This document shows, one piece after another, positions 37,703 through 48,658 of a stretch of DNA of 64,000 nt. The stretch's first letter is position 1. Each line of letters begins with the position of its first letter. The notes under the pieces are model-generated. The model was not told the origin of the DNA. It saw only the letters and a program-made list of their open reading frames with translations, and made no database searches. The DNA is from Carya illinoinensis (Eukaryota > Streptophyta > Magnoliopsida > Fagales > Juglandaceae), in contig NC_056752.1 of the NCBI RefSeq assembly GCF_018687715.1, positions 14,388,001-14,452,000 on the forward strand. Reading direction: 5' to 3'. The translations under genes were made by a program, and so were the position numbers.

Positions 37703-38115
37703 TCAATTAGGATCAAGTAAATGTAGAGTAAATTCCTCAGGTACAAAGTTAGAAATAAAAGGCTTGAGCCTTTGACCATTAACCTTAAAAATGTTACCAT
37801 TGAGAGAATTCATTATCTCTATAGCACCATGACGAAAAACAGTTTGTACCACATAAGGCCCACTCCATCGAGACCTTAACTTACCAGAGAACAAGTGTAA
37901 CCGAGAGTTGTACAATAACACTTTTGATTAGACTCAAAAGTCTTACATTGGATGTGTTTGTCATGGAAGTTCTTCATTCTTTCTTTGGACAACTTAGAGT
38001 TGTTGTAGGCATCCATCCTCAACTCATCCAACTCAGACAACTGTAATTTTCTCACACAACCAGCTTTATCAATGTTAAAATTACATTGCTTAATGGCCCA
38101 ATACGCTCTATGTTC
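37703..38115 (-). pseudogene. Integrase C-terminal part of element B
   Basis: Continues the 787-codon frame after a stop at about 38113-38115 and a frame change. Segments read [38 protein letters not shown] and [10 protein letters not shown], closely matching element A at 47230-47540 (LYNSRLHIFPRKLKSRWSGPYIV). This SH3-like C-terminal domain of integrase binds DNA and chromatin. Confidence 0.85.
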
Positions 38116-40636
38116 CTACTCTACAAGCAAATGGCAAGTCTTACCATACACTAGTCTATATGGAGACATGCCCAAAATAGTTTTAAAGGCTGTTCTATAA
38201 GCCCACAAGGTATCGGACAATCTCAAAGACCAATCCTTCCTATTTGGGCTAACTGTTTTTTCAAGAATGTTTTTAATCTCCCTATTTGATAGTTCAGCTT
38301 GTCCATTGGTTTGAGGATGATAGGGAGTAGAGATTTTGTGATGGATACCATACTTCTTCATTAAGGCCGAGAAATGCTTGTTACAAAAGTGGGTGCCATT
38401 ATCACTGATTATGGCTTTAGGCATGCCAAACCTTGCAAAAATGTTTTCTTTCAAAAATTTTAAAACAACTTGATGATCATTAGATTTGCAAGGGACTACC
38501 TCAACCAACTTAGAAACATAGTCAACAGCAAGCAAAATGTATAAATAGCCATAAGAAGAAGGAAATGGTCCCATAAAATCTATCCCCCAACAATCAAAAA
38601 TTTCAATCACTAGTATGGGTTGCATAGGCATCATATTTCTCCTAATGATTCCTCCTAATTTCTGACAAGGTTCACAATTTTTACAAAAACTAAAGGCATC
38701 CTTGAACATGGTTGGCCAATAAAATCCGCTTTGAAGAATTTTGACCACTGTTTTGTGGGCTGAAAAATGCCCACCACAAGCTTCCGTATAGCAAAAATTT
38801 AAGACACCAGAAATTTCATCATTAGGCACACACTTCCTAATAATTTGATCTGAACAATACTTGAAAAGGTAAGGATCATCATAAAAGAACGATCTCACCT
38901 CATGCATGAATTTCCGTATATCTTGAGCGCTCCAATGAGGTGGTGTTTGTCCTGTCACCAAGAAATTTACTATATCAACAAACCAAGGCAAATTTTCAAC
39001 TAACATAAGATGTTCATCAGGAAAAGAATCAAGAACAGGTGTCGGTTGTTCAGTTTCAGCAACTGTGAGCCTAGACAAATGGTCGGCTACCACATTCTCT
39101 ACTCCTTTCTTGTCCTTGATGATAATATTGAACTCCTGGAGTAAAAGTATCCATCTAATCAACCTTGGTTTTGCATCTTTCTTTGTCAATAAATACTTGA
39201 GAGCTACATGGTTAGTAAAGATGACTATAGGAGAACTAAGAATATATGCACGAAACTTCTCTAAAGCAAATACCACAGCAAGTAATTCTTTTTCAGTAGT
39301 AGAATAATTTTTTTGAGCAAAATTCAAAGTTTTAATTGCATAGTAAATGACATAAGGAAGTTTGTTCCTACGCTGTCCAAGAACAGCTACTATAGCAAAA
39401 TCACTTGCATCACACATGATTTCAAAAGAAAGTGACCAATCAGGAGGTTGAAGAATAGGAGCAATGGTTAGCAAAGTTTTAAGCCGACAAAAAGCTTCTT
39501 GACACTCGGGTGTCCAATCAAATTTTACATCATTCATCAATAGCTTACATAGAGGCTTAGAAGTAGAGCTAAAGTCTTTGATAAATCTCCTATAAAAACC
39601 CGCATGCCCAAGAAAAGATCTAATGTCTTTTATTGACTTAGGTGTAGGAAGTTTAGAAATCAACTCAATTTTTGCTCTATCTACTTCAAGTCCTCTAGAT
39701 GAAACGATATGTCCCAGAACAATGCCCTGTTGTACCATGAAATGGCACTTCTCCCAATTAAGTAGCAATTGCTTCTCTTCACACCTGGCCAAAACAGCTT
39801 GTAAATTGGTTAAACAACTCTCAAATGAATCACCAAATACAGAAAAATCATCCATAAACACTTCTAGGGTGTTCTCAATCATGTCACTAAAAATGCTAAG
39901 CATGGATCTTTGAAAAGTTGCTGGTGCATTGCATAAACTAAAAGGCATTCTCCTAAAAGCAAAAGTACCAAAAGGACAAGTAAAGGTGGTCTTTTCTTGA
40001 TCCTCTGGTGCTATTTCTAATTGATAGTAACCAGAGAATCCATCTAAGAAGCAATAAAAAGCATGTCCAGCAACTTTTTCTAACACTTGATCAAGAAAAG
40101 GCAAAGGAAAATGATCTTTCCTAGTGGCGGCATTCAACTTCCTATAATCTATACACATGCGCCAACCAGTAGGAATTCTGGTGGGAATCAATTCATTTTG
40201 CTCATTTTTAACAATGGTAAGCCCAGATTGTTTTGGAACTACATGAATGGGACTTACCCACTTGCTATCCGAGATGGGGTAAATGATACCCACATCAAGC
40301 AATTTCAACACCTCATCTTTAACCACTTCCTTCATTGTGGGATTCAACCTTCTTTGCATTTCCCTAGAAGGCTTTGCATCATCTTCTAAATAAATCCTAT
40401 GGGTACACTCCAAGGGACTTATACCTTTTATATCAGCCATTGTCCAACCAATAGATTTTTTTATGCTTCTTAAGCACATCTAGCAATTTATCTTCTTGTT
40501 CAATAGTTAAGTGAGAAGAAATTACCACAAGGAAGGTGCTTTGTGGTCCTAAGAAAGCATACTTCAACTCCAATGGAAGAGGTTTGAAGTCCAAAGTTGG
40601 GGATTGCTCCTCCGAAGGCTTGAGGGTTGATGTCAA
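38116..40636 (-). pseudogene. Pol of element B: RT, RNase H, integrase
   Basis: A 787-codon open frame (40479 down to 38116) with a one-base shift near 40440 separating its N-terminal DLK/ELKYAFLG segment (40636-40433). RT has [26 protein letters not shown], and the catalytic FMDD at 39847-39858. RNase H has MCDASDFA and [16 protein letters not shown]. The integrase zinc domain has [10 protein letters not shown]...FCKNCEPCQ, and the catalytic core keeps [19 protein letters not shown] and [10 protein letters not shown], i.e. the D-D-E triad. Only one frameshift and no internal stop over 2.4 kb make this the best preserved pol in the window. Without an intact gag and 5' LTR it is not autonomous. 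Confidence 0.92.
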
Positions 40637-40649
40637 TGGTGGAAGTTGC

Positions 40650-41609
40650 TCAAATTTTGGCCTCCATGGTGGTTTGCTGACCTATTGAGGAACCAAGAGA
40701 TGAGTTATTAAAATTATCAAATATTTTCAAATCTTCTTCAAATTCCTCTAAAGAATCAATAAGTGGAAAGTAATGTGCAGAATTTTCATCAATGAAATTT
40801 TTCAGCAAATTCACTTCATGAACTTTTTCAATTTCTTGCAGTTGCCTGCAAAGATTAAAAATATTTAGCTCCAAGGTCATATTTCCAAAACTCAACTTTA
40901 AAACTCCACTTCTACAATTTATGAGTGCATTAGAAGTAGCCAAGAAGGGTCTTCCTAAGATAACAGGTGCTTGGAAAGTAGAATGAGTAGTCAATTACAT
41001 GTCGAGTACGAAAAAGTCTACCGGATAGTAGAATTTGTCTACTTGAACCAAAACATCTTCCACAACACCCCTAGGAATCTTAATAGACCTATCAGCCAAC
41101 TTCAATGTGATAGAAGTAGATTTCAACTCACCCAATCCAAGCTGAACATAAACATTATAAAGCAATAAGTTCACACTTCAACCTAAGTCTAATAATGCTT
41201 GGCCTATTTTTGAGCTCCCTATCATGCAAGCTATGGTAGGGGATCCTGGGTCCTTGTATTTGGGAGGAGTGTTGGGTTGGATAATAGCACTAACCTGCTC
41301 AGTAAGAAAAGCTTTTTTTTGCACATTCAATTTTCTTTTTACGGTGCATAAATCCTTTAAAAATTTAGCATAGGTAGGAATCTGTTGAATAGCATCTAAC
41401 AATGGTATATTAATCCTAACTTGCTTAAAAATTTCAAGAATTTCAGCGTGATGCTTATCTTTGTGCAAAGGGGTTAACCTTTGAGGAAAAGGTGCAAGTG
41501 TAGTGATTGGGACACTTTCAGATTCCAAAGGATCATGTGCCTCATTTTCAGAAGGAGGTTTAGAAATGTTACCATTCTTTTCTACCTCTTGAGCTAGAAT
41601 GCCAATCAC
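40650..41609 (-). pseudogene. Gag-linker and aspartic protease of element B
   Basis: Minus-strand frames 41609-41178 and 40994-40650, joined through a degenerate stretch with a stop near 40995. They include PLLDAIQQIPTYAKFLKDLC, CMIGSSKIGQALLDLG followed by A-S-V-N-L-L, and APVILGRPFLATSNALINCR, matching element A at 32980-33480. DLG(A/S)S is the Athila-type protease active site. Confidence 0.85.
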
Positions 41610-42035
41610 CTTACCCTTCTCAAGGTTGTAATAGCCTTGACTTGCTTGACATTTGAATCTCCTGCCACACTTTGAAATTGCTGGTTTTGGCCTTGGAGAT
41701 TAGGCTAAGATTGTGCAGGGAACTTCCCTTTCTCTTGAGCACTCATGGTTGTAGTCAACCTTGTGACTGACCCTCAAAACTCAGCAATGGCTTGTGAATT
41801 TTGACTGTTGATAGCAGCTTGGCTTTGTATGAATTGCTGAAAATTGGTGGACAGCTGCTGGAAGTTGGTGGATAATTGCTGGAAATTATCTTCAAGGTTC
41901 TTTTTCTGAGCTAAGACCATGTGGTTGGCATATTGAGATGGTCCTGGACCTCCTGAGGTAATGTAGGGTACAATTTGTGAAGGACCAACTATGTTGGGTG
42001 CAGGTAAAGCAGCTTGATCACCTCTCCAACTAAAA

Positions 42036-42505
42036 TTAGGGTGATTTCTCCATCCCGAATTGTAGGTGTTGGATGGAATAAGGACCTAAAAAAGATTTAG
42101 CAACCATATTTACAGCATTAGATTGATCCAAAAGAACTTCTTTAAAAGCTGGAATGGTTGGGCAATCATTAGTTGAATGCCCTTGGCCCTCACAAATATT
42201 ACAGCTCAAGGTAATCTGAGGTACAGCTTGTACTTCATTCACTTTCTTCAGTTCTATGGTTTCTAATTTCTTAGAAATCATAGCCAACCTAGCATTCAAA
42301 TCATCTACTTCTCTCAGATTATATTTCCCACCCCCTGAAATTGTCCTTGAACTTTTCCCTATCATGAACATCAGATGTTTCACATGATTGTGCATTTTCA
42401 GCTAGATAATCAAAATATTCAAAAGCTTCCTCAGGTTCTTTGTTAAAAAACGCTCCATTACACATGGTCTCCACAAATTGTCTCATTTTTGGTTGCAACC
42501 CCTCA

Positions 42506-42551
<46 letters not shown>

Positions 42552-43136
42552 AATAACCTTCCAATTCTCATATCCATGATGAGGACATGCATTTAAAAGG
42601 TCTTTGAATCATTCCCAACAATGATAACATGTTTCCACATCCTTTTGGCAAAAATTCATGATCTGTCTTTTCAAGGCATTGGTTCTATGCATGGGAAAAA
42701 ATTTCTTTAAAAATTCAGTTTGCATTTCTTGCCAAGTCCCAATGGATCTTGGTCTTAAGGAATTCAACCATTTCTTAGCCTTGTCTTTTAAGGAAAATGG
42801 AAACAATTTCAATCTGATGACCTCATCAGTGCATGTTCTATCCATGAATGTGGAACACACTTCTTCAAACTCTTTGATATGCAAATAGGGATTTTCAGAT
42901 TCCATACCATGAAAGTGTGGTAATAATGGAATCATCCCGGGTTTGAAATTAAAAGCATTTGCATTAATAGGTAAAATGATGCAAGAAGGTGTGCTAGTCC
43001 TAACAGGCTGAAGATATTCTCTAAGTGTCCTGTTTGGATTCTCCACTTCCCTATCATGATGCTCATTTTCAGCCATGATGCTATCAGTGTCTGATGATGA
43101 TTCAACAGAAGATGATGCAGAGCTAAAAGATGTCAA
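42036..43136 (-). pseudogene. Gag of element B with a poly-T insertion
   Basis: Minus-strand gag in two frames: 43136-42609 (FNFKPGMIPLLPHFHGMESE, EFLKKFFPMHRTNALK) and 42395-42036 with knuckle CNICEGQGHSTNDCPT. Between them, where relatives encode Ser-Phe-Phe-Tyr-Glu-Gly, lies a run of 41 A on the plus strand (42509-42549). The reading frame also changes around 42400-42610. About 400 bases between the knuckle and protease (41610-42035) are Gln-rich linker remnants. Confidence 0.88.
42509..42549. repeat. (A)41 run inside the gag gene
   Basis: A pure homopolymer, T41 on the coding strand, at a site where the related gag has a short TTT TTT TA run. Explained either by slippage expansion or as a sequencing or assembly artefact. 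Confidence 0.9.
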
Positions 43137-43330
43137 TCATTCTGTCCTAAACAGTCGAGATGTATGGTCTCTAGTCCAACCAGTCATACAAACAAGAGCA
43201 AATAATCAAAGACCATGAAAAATAAACAGAGAGAAGGAAAAAAGATTAGATGCCACCCAGGCTGTGAAAAGGTTCATAGCTTCACAAACGTCCTCTCAAC
43301 AGTAGAGGAATGCTCTAATAAGCACCAGTT
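43137..43330. other. Leader between PBS and gag of element B
   Basis: Untranslated leader (minus strand) from the PBS at 43348 to the gag start at 43136. No other feature seen. Confidence 0.5.
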
Positions 43331-43348
43331 GTCCCCGGCAACGGTGCC
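43331..43348 (-). promoter_or_regulatory. Primer-binding site of element B (tRNA-Asp type)
   Basis: Minus strand TGGCACCGTTGCCGGGGA, a one-base variant of the complement of tRNA-Asp(GTC) 3' end, six bases inside the 5' LTR boundary. Confidence 0.8.
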
Positions 43349-43354
43349 AAATAC

Positions 43355-45234
43355 TTGACTCAATTTCGAATGTGCTTCCAAGTGTAGAAGTGTCAAGTTG
43401 TATCAAGGATAAGTCCAAGCACAGGGACAAAAGGGTTATCAAAGCGTATATGAGATTTTTGAGTAACGAATGTGTCGACTATGAGAGATGAAAATAAAAT
43501 TAAAATGCAATGCAAAAAAAATAATTGAAGTTGAAATTAGAGTTTCTAATCAAAAAGGCAAATTAACAAACACTTGGGTTGGGTTTGAGACTCTCTTTAT
43601 TTTGGATTCTTGATAATTTTCTCGATTAACAACCCAATTAAGGCATTGATAATCGGAAGATAAAAAGTTAAGCTCAAGTTTTGCAATATTTTCTTAAGGG
43701 ATTCTCTACTTTACTAGTCAAACACACATTAACAAACAACTAAGAGAGGCCTTGATAGTTTTCAAGCTTTTGTTGTGCCTTACATCAACAACAAAACAAG
43801 AGCAAGAGCCGCAATCTATTTTCAATTTAAATCCGACTAGTAACATAGTGAAATCAACAATTATCAATAAAATATTGCATCGATCTAGAATCCAAAACAA
43901 ATCAAGCTTCATTCCACAACCCAAGCTTCAAAAATTAGCTACACATGATAATTCTAACAACAAAGATTAATCTAAGTAAAGCCATAACAAAAGCTGAGAG
44001 AGACAGAAACCCAAAATGGAAATAAACACCAAGCTGAAACTGAACAAGAAACTGCCTCTCGTTCCGCAACAATCCAGAAGAAAAAAAAGAAATTACTAAG
44101 AATTAAGAAATAAAACTGGGAACCGAACAAGAAAAGGCTAATAACGTAAAGTAAAAAAAAGAAAAAGACCAGCTGAAAGCAAAAAAAAATAAAACTAAGA
44201 ACTAACTACTGAGAACAAAAAAGGAAGTGGAAATTAATGAAAGAAGCCGTCCAGGTCTAAACGAAATGAAAGCTACTCCTTCAAGAAATAAAAACTCTGC
44301 TCATGTGTCCTTCTAACACGAAAAGGAAAAGAAATAATATTCAAACCAGCTGCTGCGCCTACCTCCTAAACGAAAGTAAGAAAATGAGTAAAAACAAAAA
44401 CTGCCGCCTCCAGCTACAAGAAAAAGAAAGAAATGAAAATCTACTCTCTTGCCTCCAGCTACACGAAAAAGAAAAGAGAGAAATAAAATTCTCAAACTGC
44501 CTAACGTCTAAACGAAAAAGTAAAAGCCAAAGCTCCAACTAAGCTACTGCCGAACAGAAACGAGGTGAAGTAAACAACAACAGTTGCCTCCGTTTACACG
44601 AAAAAGAAAGAAAAATAACACTCAGGACTACTCTGCTGCGTTGCTGCACCAAACGAAAATGAAAAGAAGAAGAAAAATTGATGTGTGTAAAACAAAACCA
44701 GTCGTCTACCATCTGCACTAAGAATGTAAAACAACAGAAACAAATCCAAAAATGGGAGCTTCCGCCCCTGTTCTCTGTTTGAACGAAAGAAAGAAAAAAA
44801 ATATAAACTAAAACTCCACTCTGTTGTTTCCCAGCTTCACCACTCTACTGTCGCCGAATGAAAAATAAAAGAAGCAGAGAAATGATAAATAAAGACTTCC
44901 GCCCAGCGTCTTTCACGATCCAGTGCATATCCATGTGCTGTTGGAGAACCAACAAAAGGAATAAAACTTGCTGTCTTCAACGTGCTTCCATCTCTCAACT
45001 TCACATGCCAAAAGCTGCTTTCCAACGAAATGATGCATGAGCTGCATTGCTCCTGCTTTCTGAGTGTGTGCTGTCCGTCCGTGTGAGTTTCCTTGCTGCA
45101 GGTTTATTACATGTGTAAGCTACTGTGGTCCCAAGTTTTCTGCATGTGTGAGCTGGCCCCACGTTTTCTGCATGTGTGAGTTTCCTTGCTGCAGGTTTCT
45201 CGCATGTGTGAGCTGGTCCCATGTTTTCTGCATA
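43355..45234 (-). repeat. 5' LTR of element B, truncated at its outer end
   Basis: Plus strand TGACTCAATTTCGAATG onward, collinear with 34136-36015. It stops at CATGTTTTCTGCAT and is followed without LTR terminus by element A RT codons (YCFLDG). Confidence 0.85.
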
Positions 45235-47600
45235 TTATTGTTTCTTGGATGGCTACTCTGGTTATTATCAAATTGCTGTAGCACCTGAGGATCAGGAGAA
45301 AACCACTTTCACCTATCCTTTTGGCACTTTTGCTTTTAATAGAATGTCTTTTGGTTTGTGTAATGCTCCAGCTACTTTTCAGAGATGCATGATGAGTATT
45401 TTTTCTGACATGATTGATGATATTTGTGAAATATTCATGGATGATTTCTCTGTTTTTGGAAAATCCTTTGAGAGTTGTTTGCATAATTTGGCACGTATTC
45501 TCCAGAGATGTGAGGAAAACAATCTTTTACTTAATTGGGAGAAATGCCAATTTATGGTTACTCAGGGCATTGTATTGGGGCATATTATTTCTTCTAAGGG
45601 TATAAAGGTTGACAAGGCAAAGATTAAATTAATATCTAAACTTCCTATTCCTAGGACGACCAGGGATATTCGTTCTTTTCTTGGTCATGCTGGCTTTTAT
45701 AGGCGGTTTATTCAAGGGTTTAGTTCTATTGCAAAACCTTTGTGCACTCTTTTACAAAATGATATTGAATTTGTTTGGACTAATGAGTGCCAAAAATCTT
45801 TTGATACCCTTAAGAAATCGCTTACCACTACACCTATTGTGCAACATCCGCAGTGGGACCTTCCGTTTGAGATTATGACAGATGCTAGTGACTATGCCTT
45901 AGGAGCTATTTTGGGGCAGCGGGTGGATAATAGGCCATTTGTGATTTATTATACTAGTAGAACCTTGAATGATGCCCAGAAAAATTATACCACTACTGAA
46001 AAAGAATTGCTTGCAGTGGTTTTTGCACTTGATAAATTTCAGACTTATATTCTTGGTTCTCCTATTACTATTTTCACTAACCACTCTGCTCTTAAGTATT
46101 TGTTGGCTAAGAAAGATGCAAAACCACGCTTGATTCGCTGGATTCTATTACTTCAAGAGTTCAACATCAACATTAAGGGCAAGAAAGGAGTTGAAAATGT
46201 GGTAGCTGACCACCTCTCTAGATTGTCATCATCTCCTTCTTCAAATGTCAGCCTTCCTCTTGATGATAGTTTCCCGTATGAGCAACTGTTTGTGGTTGAT
46301 AGAGCTCCCTGGTATGTTGACATAGTCAATTATCTAGTGACTAAGCAAATGCCTTCTAAATGGTCCACCCAAGATAAGCGCCGGTTTCTCTCTGAGGTAT
46401 GACACTTTTATTTTGATGATCCATATCTTTTTAAATATTGTTCGGACCAATTGATTTGAAGATGCATTCCTGATGATGAGTTTTCTTCGGTTTTGAGATT
46501 TTGTCATATGGGTGCATGTGGTGGTCATTTTTCAGCAAAGAAAACAGTTTCAAAAATTTTGCAAAGCAGTTTTTACTGGCCTTTCATGTTTCAAGATGCT
46601 TATAATTTTTGCAAGGCTTGTGAGCCTTGTCAAAAATTAGGATCCATTAGCAAAAGAGACATGATGCCTCTTTCCCCTATTCTGACTTTAGAAATTTTTG
46701 ATTGTTGGGGAATAGACGTCATGGGACATTTTCCGGTTTCTTTTGGAAATACATATATTCTTTTAGCTGTGGATTATGTTTCAAAATGGGTGGAGGCCAT
46801 TGCTTGCAAAACAAATGACCATCATGTTGTCCTGAAATTTTTGCAATCTTTGTTTGCTCGTTTTGGCATGCCAAAAGTTATTATAAGTGATGGGGGTTCT
46901 CATTTTTGCAATAAACCATTTTCTACACTTATGAAGAAATATGGCATCACACACAGAGTTTCTACCCCTTATCACCCTCAAACAAATGGGCAAGCTGAAT
47001 TGGCAAACCAGAGAGATAAAAATTATTTTAGAGAAAACCATCAAGCCTAATAGGAAAGATTGGTCGGTTAAACTTCTTGATGCTTTGTGGGCTTATAGGA
47101 CAGCTTTTAAAACAAATCTAGGGATGTCTCCTTATCGATTAGTTTATGGTAAAGCTTGTCATTTACCTGTTGATATTCAGCATCGAGCTCTTTAGGCCAT
47201 AAAACATGTTAACATGTCACTTGATGAAGCTTCAGGGTTGACAAAATTGCAGATTAATGAATTGGATGAAGTTCGTCGGAATGCTTATGACAACGCTCAG
47301 CTTGCAAAGGAATGCACGAAAATTCTGCATGATCAAAAAATTCATCCAAAGCAATTCACACTTGGCCAGGAAGTCCTCCTTTACAATTCTCGCTTGCACA
47401 TTTTTCCTAGAAAGTTGAAATCCCGATGGAGTGGGCCGTACATTGTAAAGACCGTTCATCCTCATGGTGCGGTAGACATTGTCAATCCAAAGAATGGTAA
47501 TAGCTTCACTGTCAACGGACAACGTCTAAAGTCATTTCTAAAGGTCTTTGATCCACATGAAGAGATCTTACTTGTGCAAGACCCCAGGGAAGTGTTTTAA
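45235..47600 (+). pseudogene. Pol of element A after the nested insert: RT (partial), RNase H, integrase
   Basis: Resumes at YCFLDGYSGYYQ; catalytic FMDD lies at 45434-45445; RNase H has MTDASDYALG and [16 protein letters not shown]; the integrase zinc part is [10 protein letters not shown]...FCKACEPCQ (46511-46630). The core has [19 protein letters not shown] and QAELANQ, then a one-base shift near 47010 into EIKIILEKT and the C-terminal NSRLHIFPRKLKSRWSGPY, ending at 47600. In-frame stops at 46400-46402, 46457-46459 and 47193-47195 look like CGA to TGA and TGG to TAG. The frame is open through the junction with LTR sequence (45221), a coincidence. About the first 90-100 RT codons expected after 34135 are absent. 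Confidence 0.92.
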
Positions 47601-48658
47601 TTTGCTTCTCCTTCTTTACAGTTTTCTTTACTTGCTTTGTTTTTATTTGTTCTTTTGCTTTGATTTTATATTTCATGTTGTTTGTTTGTTTTGCTTGTTT
47701 TTTTTGTGCACTTTGTTTTCTTTCATTCGACTCATTGAGGACTATGTCTCTCGCTAGTTGGGGGGTAGCATGTGTGCATAGTTTTAAAAAAAATAAAATA
47801 AAATAAAATAAAATAAAATAAAATAAAAAAATAAGATTTGTGAAATTTGAGCATCTTGGTGGAGTAGTTGAGCGGGATCATTTGTGAAGATTTATTTTCA
47901 AGCTTAAACGTAGAGCATGATTTTTGATGCATCATATTTTGTTGATATGTGGCTTGAAACATCGGGATGTTATGCTTATTGAGATGAAACTTGATAAAAT
48001 TTTTGTAGAACAAAAGGCAAATTTTGAAGGACATTTTGCACATGCTTACGCTTGTAGTGTTCCTTATTTACCATTCATTGATTTAACACTGGAGAAGTAA
48101 ACTGCAAGACTACCGAGCCATGCCAAAAAAAAAAAGAAAAGAAAAAAAAAGAAAAGAAAAGAAAAAAAGATTTGAAAAGAAAAGAAGAAAAGAAAAAAAA
48201 AAAGAAAATGAATAAAGGCGACTTAGTGAACTTTCCAAAGTAAAAAGGGCTAGAAACAGTTACCCAAGACTTTGGGGGTTGAGTGTCCAACCTTTAAAAA
48301 CAGAGCTGGCTTGAAAACTGCTAGTCTCTTGAACTTTGAGGTAGTTAGAATCAACAATGATTAATCTTAAGGTTGAAAAATCCTATGGCAAATCATGGCT
48401 AGTAATGAGGAACACACAACCGGTCTAGCTCCACACACACATTTGAATTCTGAGACATTTGCCTTAATTCTATGTGAAAGATTGTTGAGATAGTCTTGGT
48501 GGGTATAACCTTTGGGGGTTGAATAGTAACGTGTCACTTTTGTGAGAATTCAGAATTGTGTTTGATTGTTTTTGTTTGAATTTCGATCTTTATGCAATAT
48601 TCATCTCAATTAATTTTCAATATTTTGCTCAAGGATTAGCAAAATGCTATTTTGCTCA
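47601..48658. other. 3' untranslated region of element A
   Basis: Non-coding. Holds a TAGTTGGGGGGTAGCATG motif at 47754-47771 resembling a polypurine tract, a second TTTGGGGGTTG at 48269 and a third at 48509. There is an (AAAAT)n run at 47789-47832 and an A/G-rich run at 48125-48210. Which G-run primes plus-strand synthesis for the LTR at 48659 is unclear, since none abuts it. Confidence 0.5.
47789..47832. repeat. (AAAAT)n microsatellite
   Basis: About seven consecutive AAAAT pentamers followed by an A-run. Confidence 0.9.

Larger units (their letters stand above)
34136..45234 (-). mobile_element. Athila-like element B, nested in element A, right end deleted
   Basis: A minus-strand element inserted within pol of element A. 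Its 3' LTR (left, 34136-36388) is complete: TGATGAAGCG...GAGTCA on the minus strand. Its 5' LTR (right, 43355 to about 45234) matches the left one closely but stops about 370 bases short, and the sequence jumps straight into RT codons of element A. A PBS lies at 43331-43348 (minus). The deletion removed the 5' LTR tip, the TSD and about 90-100 codons of element A RT. Coding (minus strand) holds gag, protease, RT, RNase H and integrase, with a 787-codon open frame. Confidence 0.85.

Noticed and set aside
48075..48290. Phe-rich minus-strand frame
   Set aside because: Translation of an A/G-rich low-complexity run in the 3' UTR of element A.
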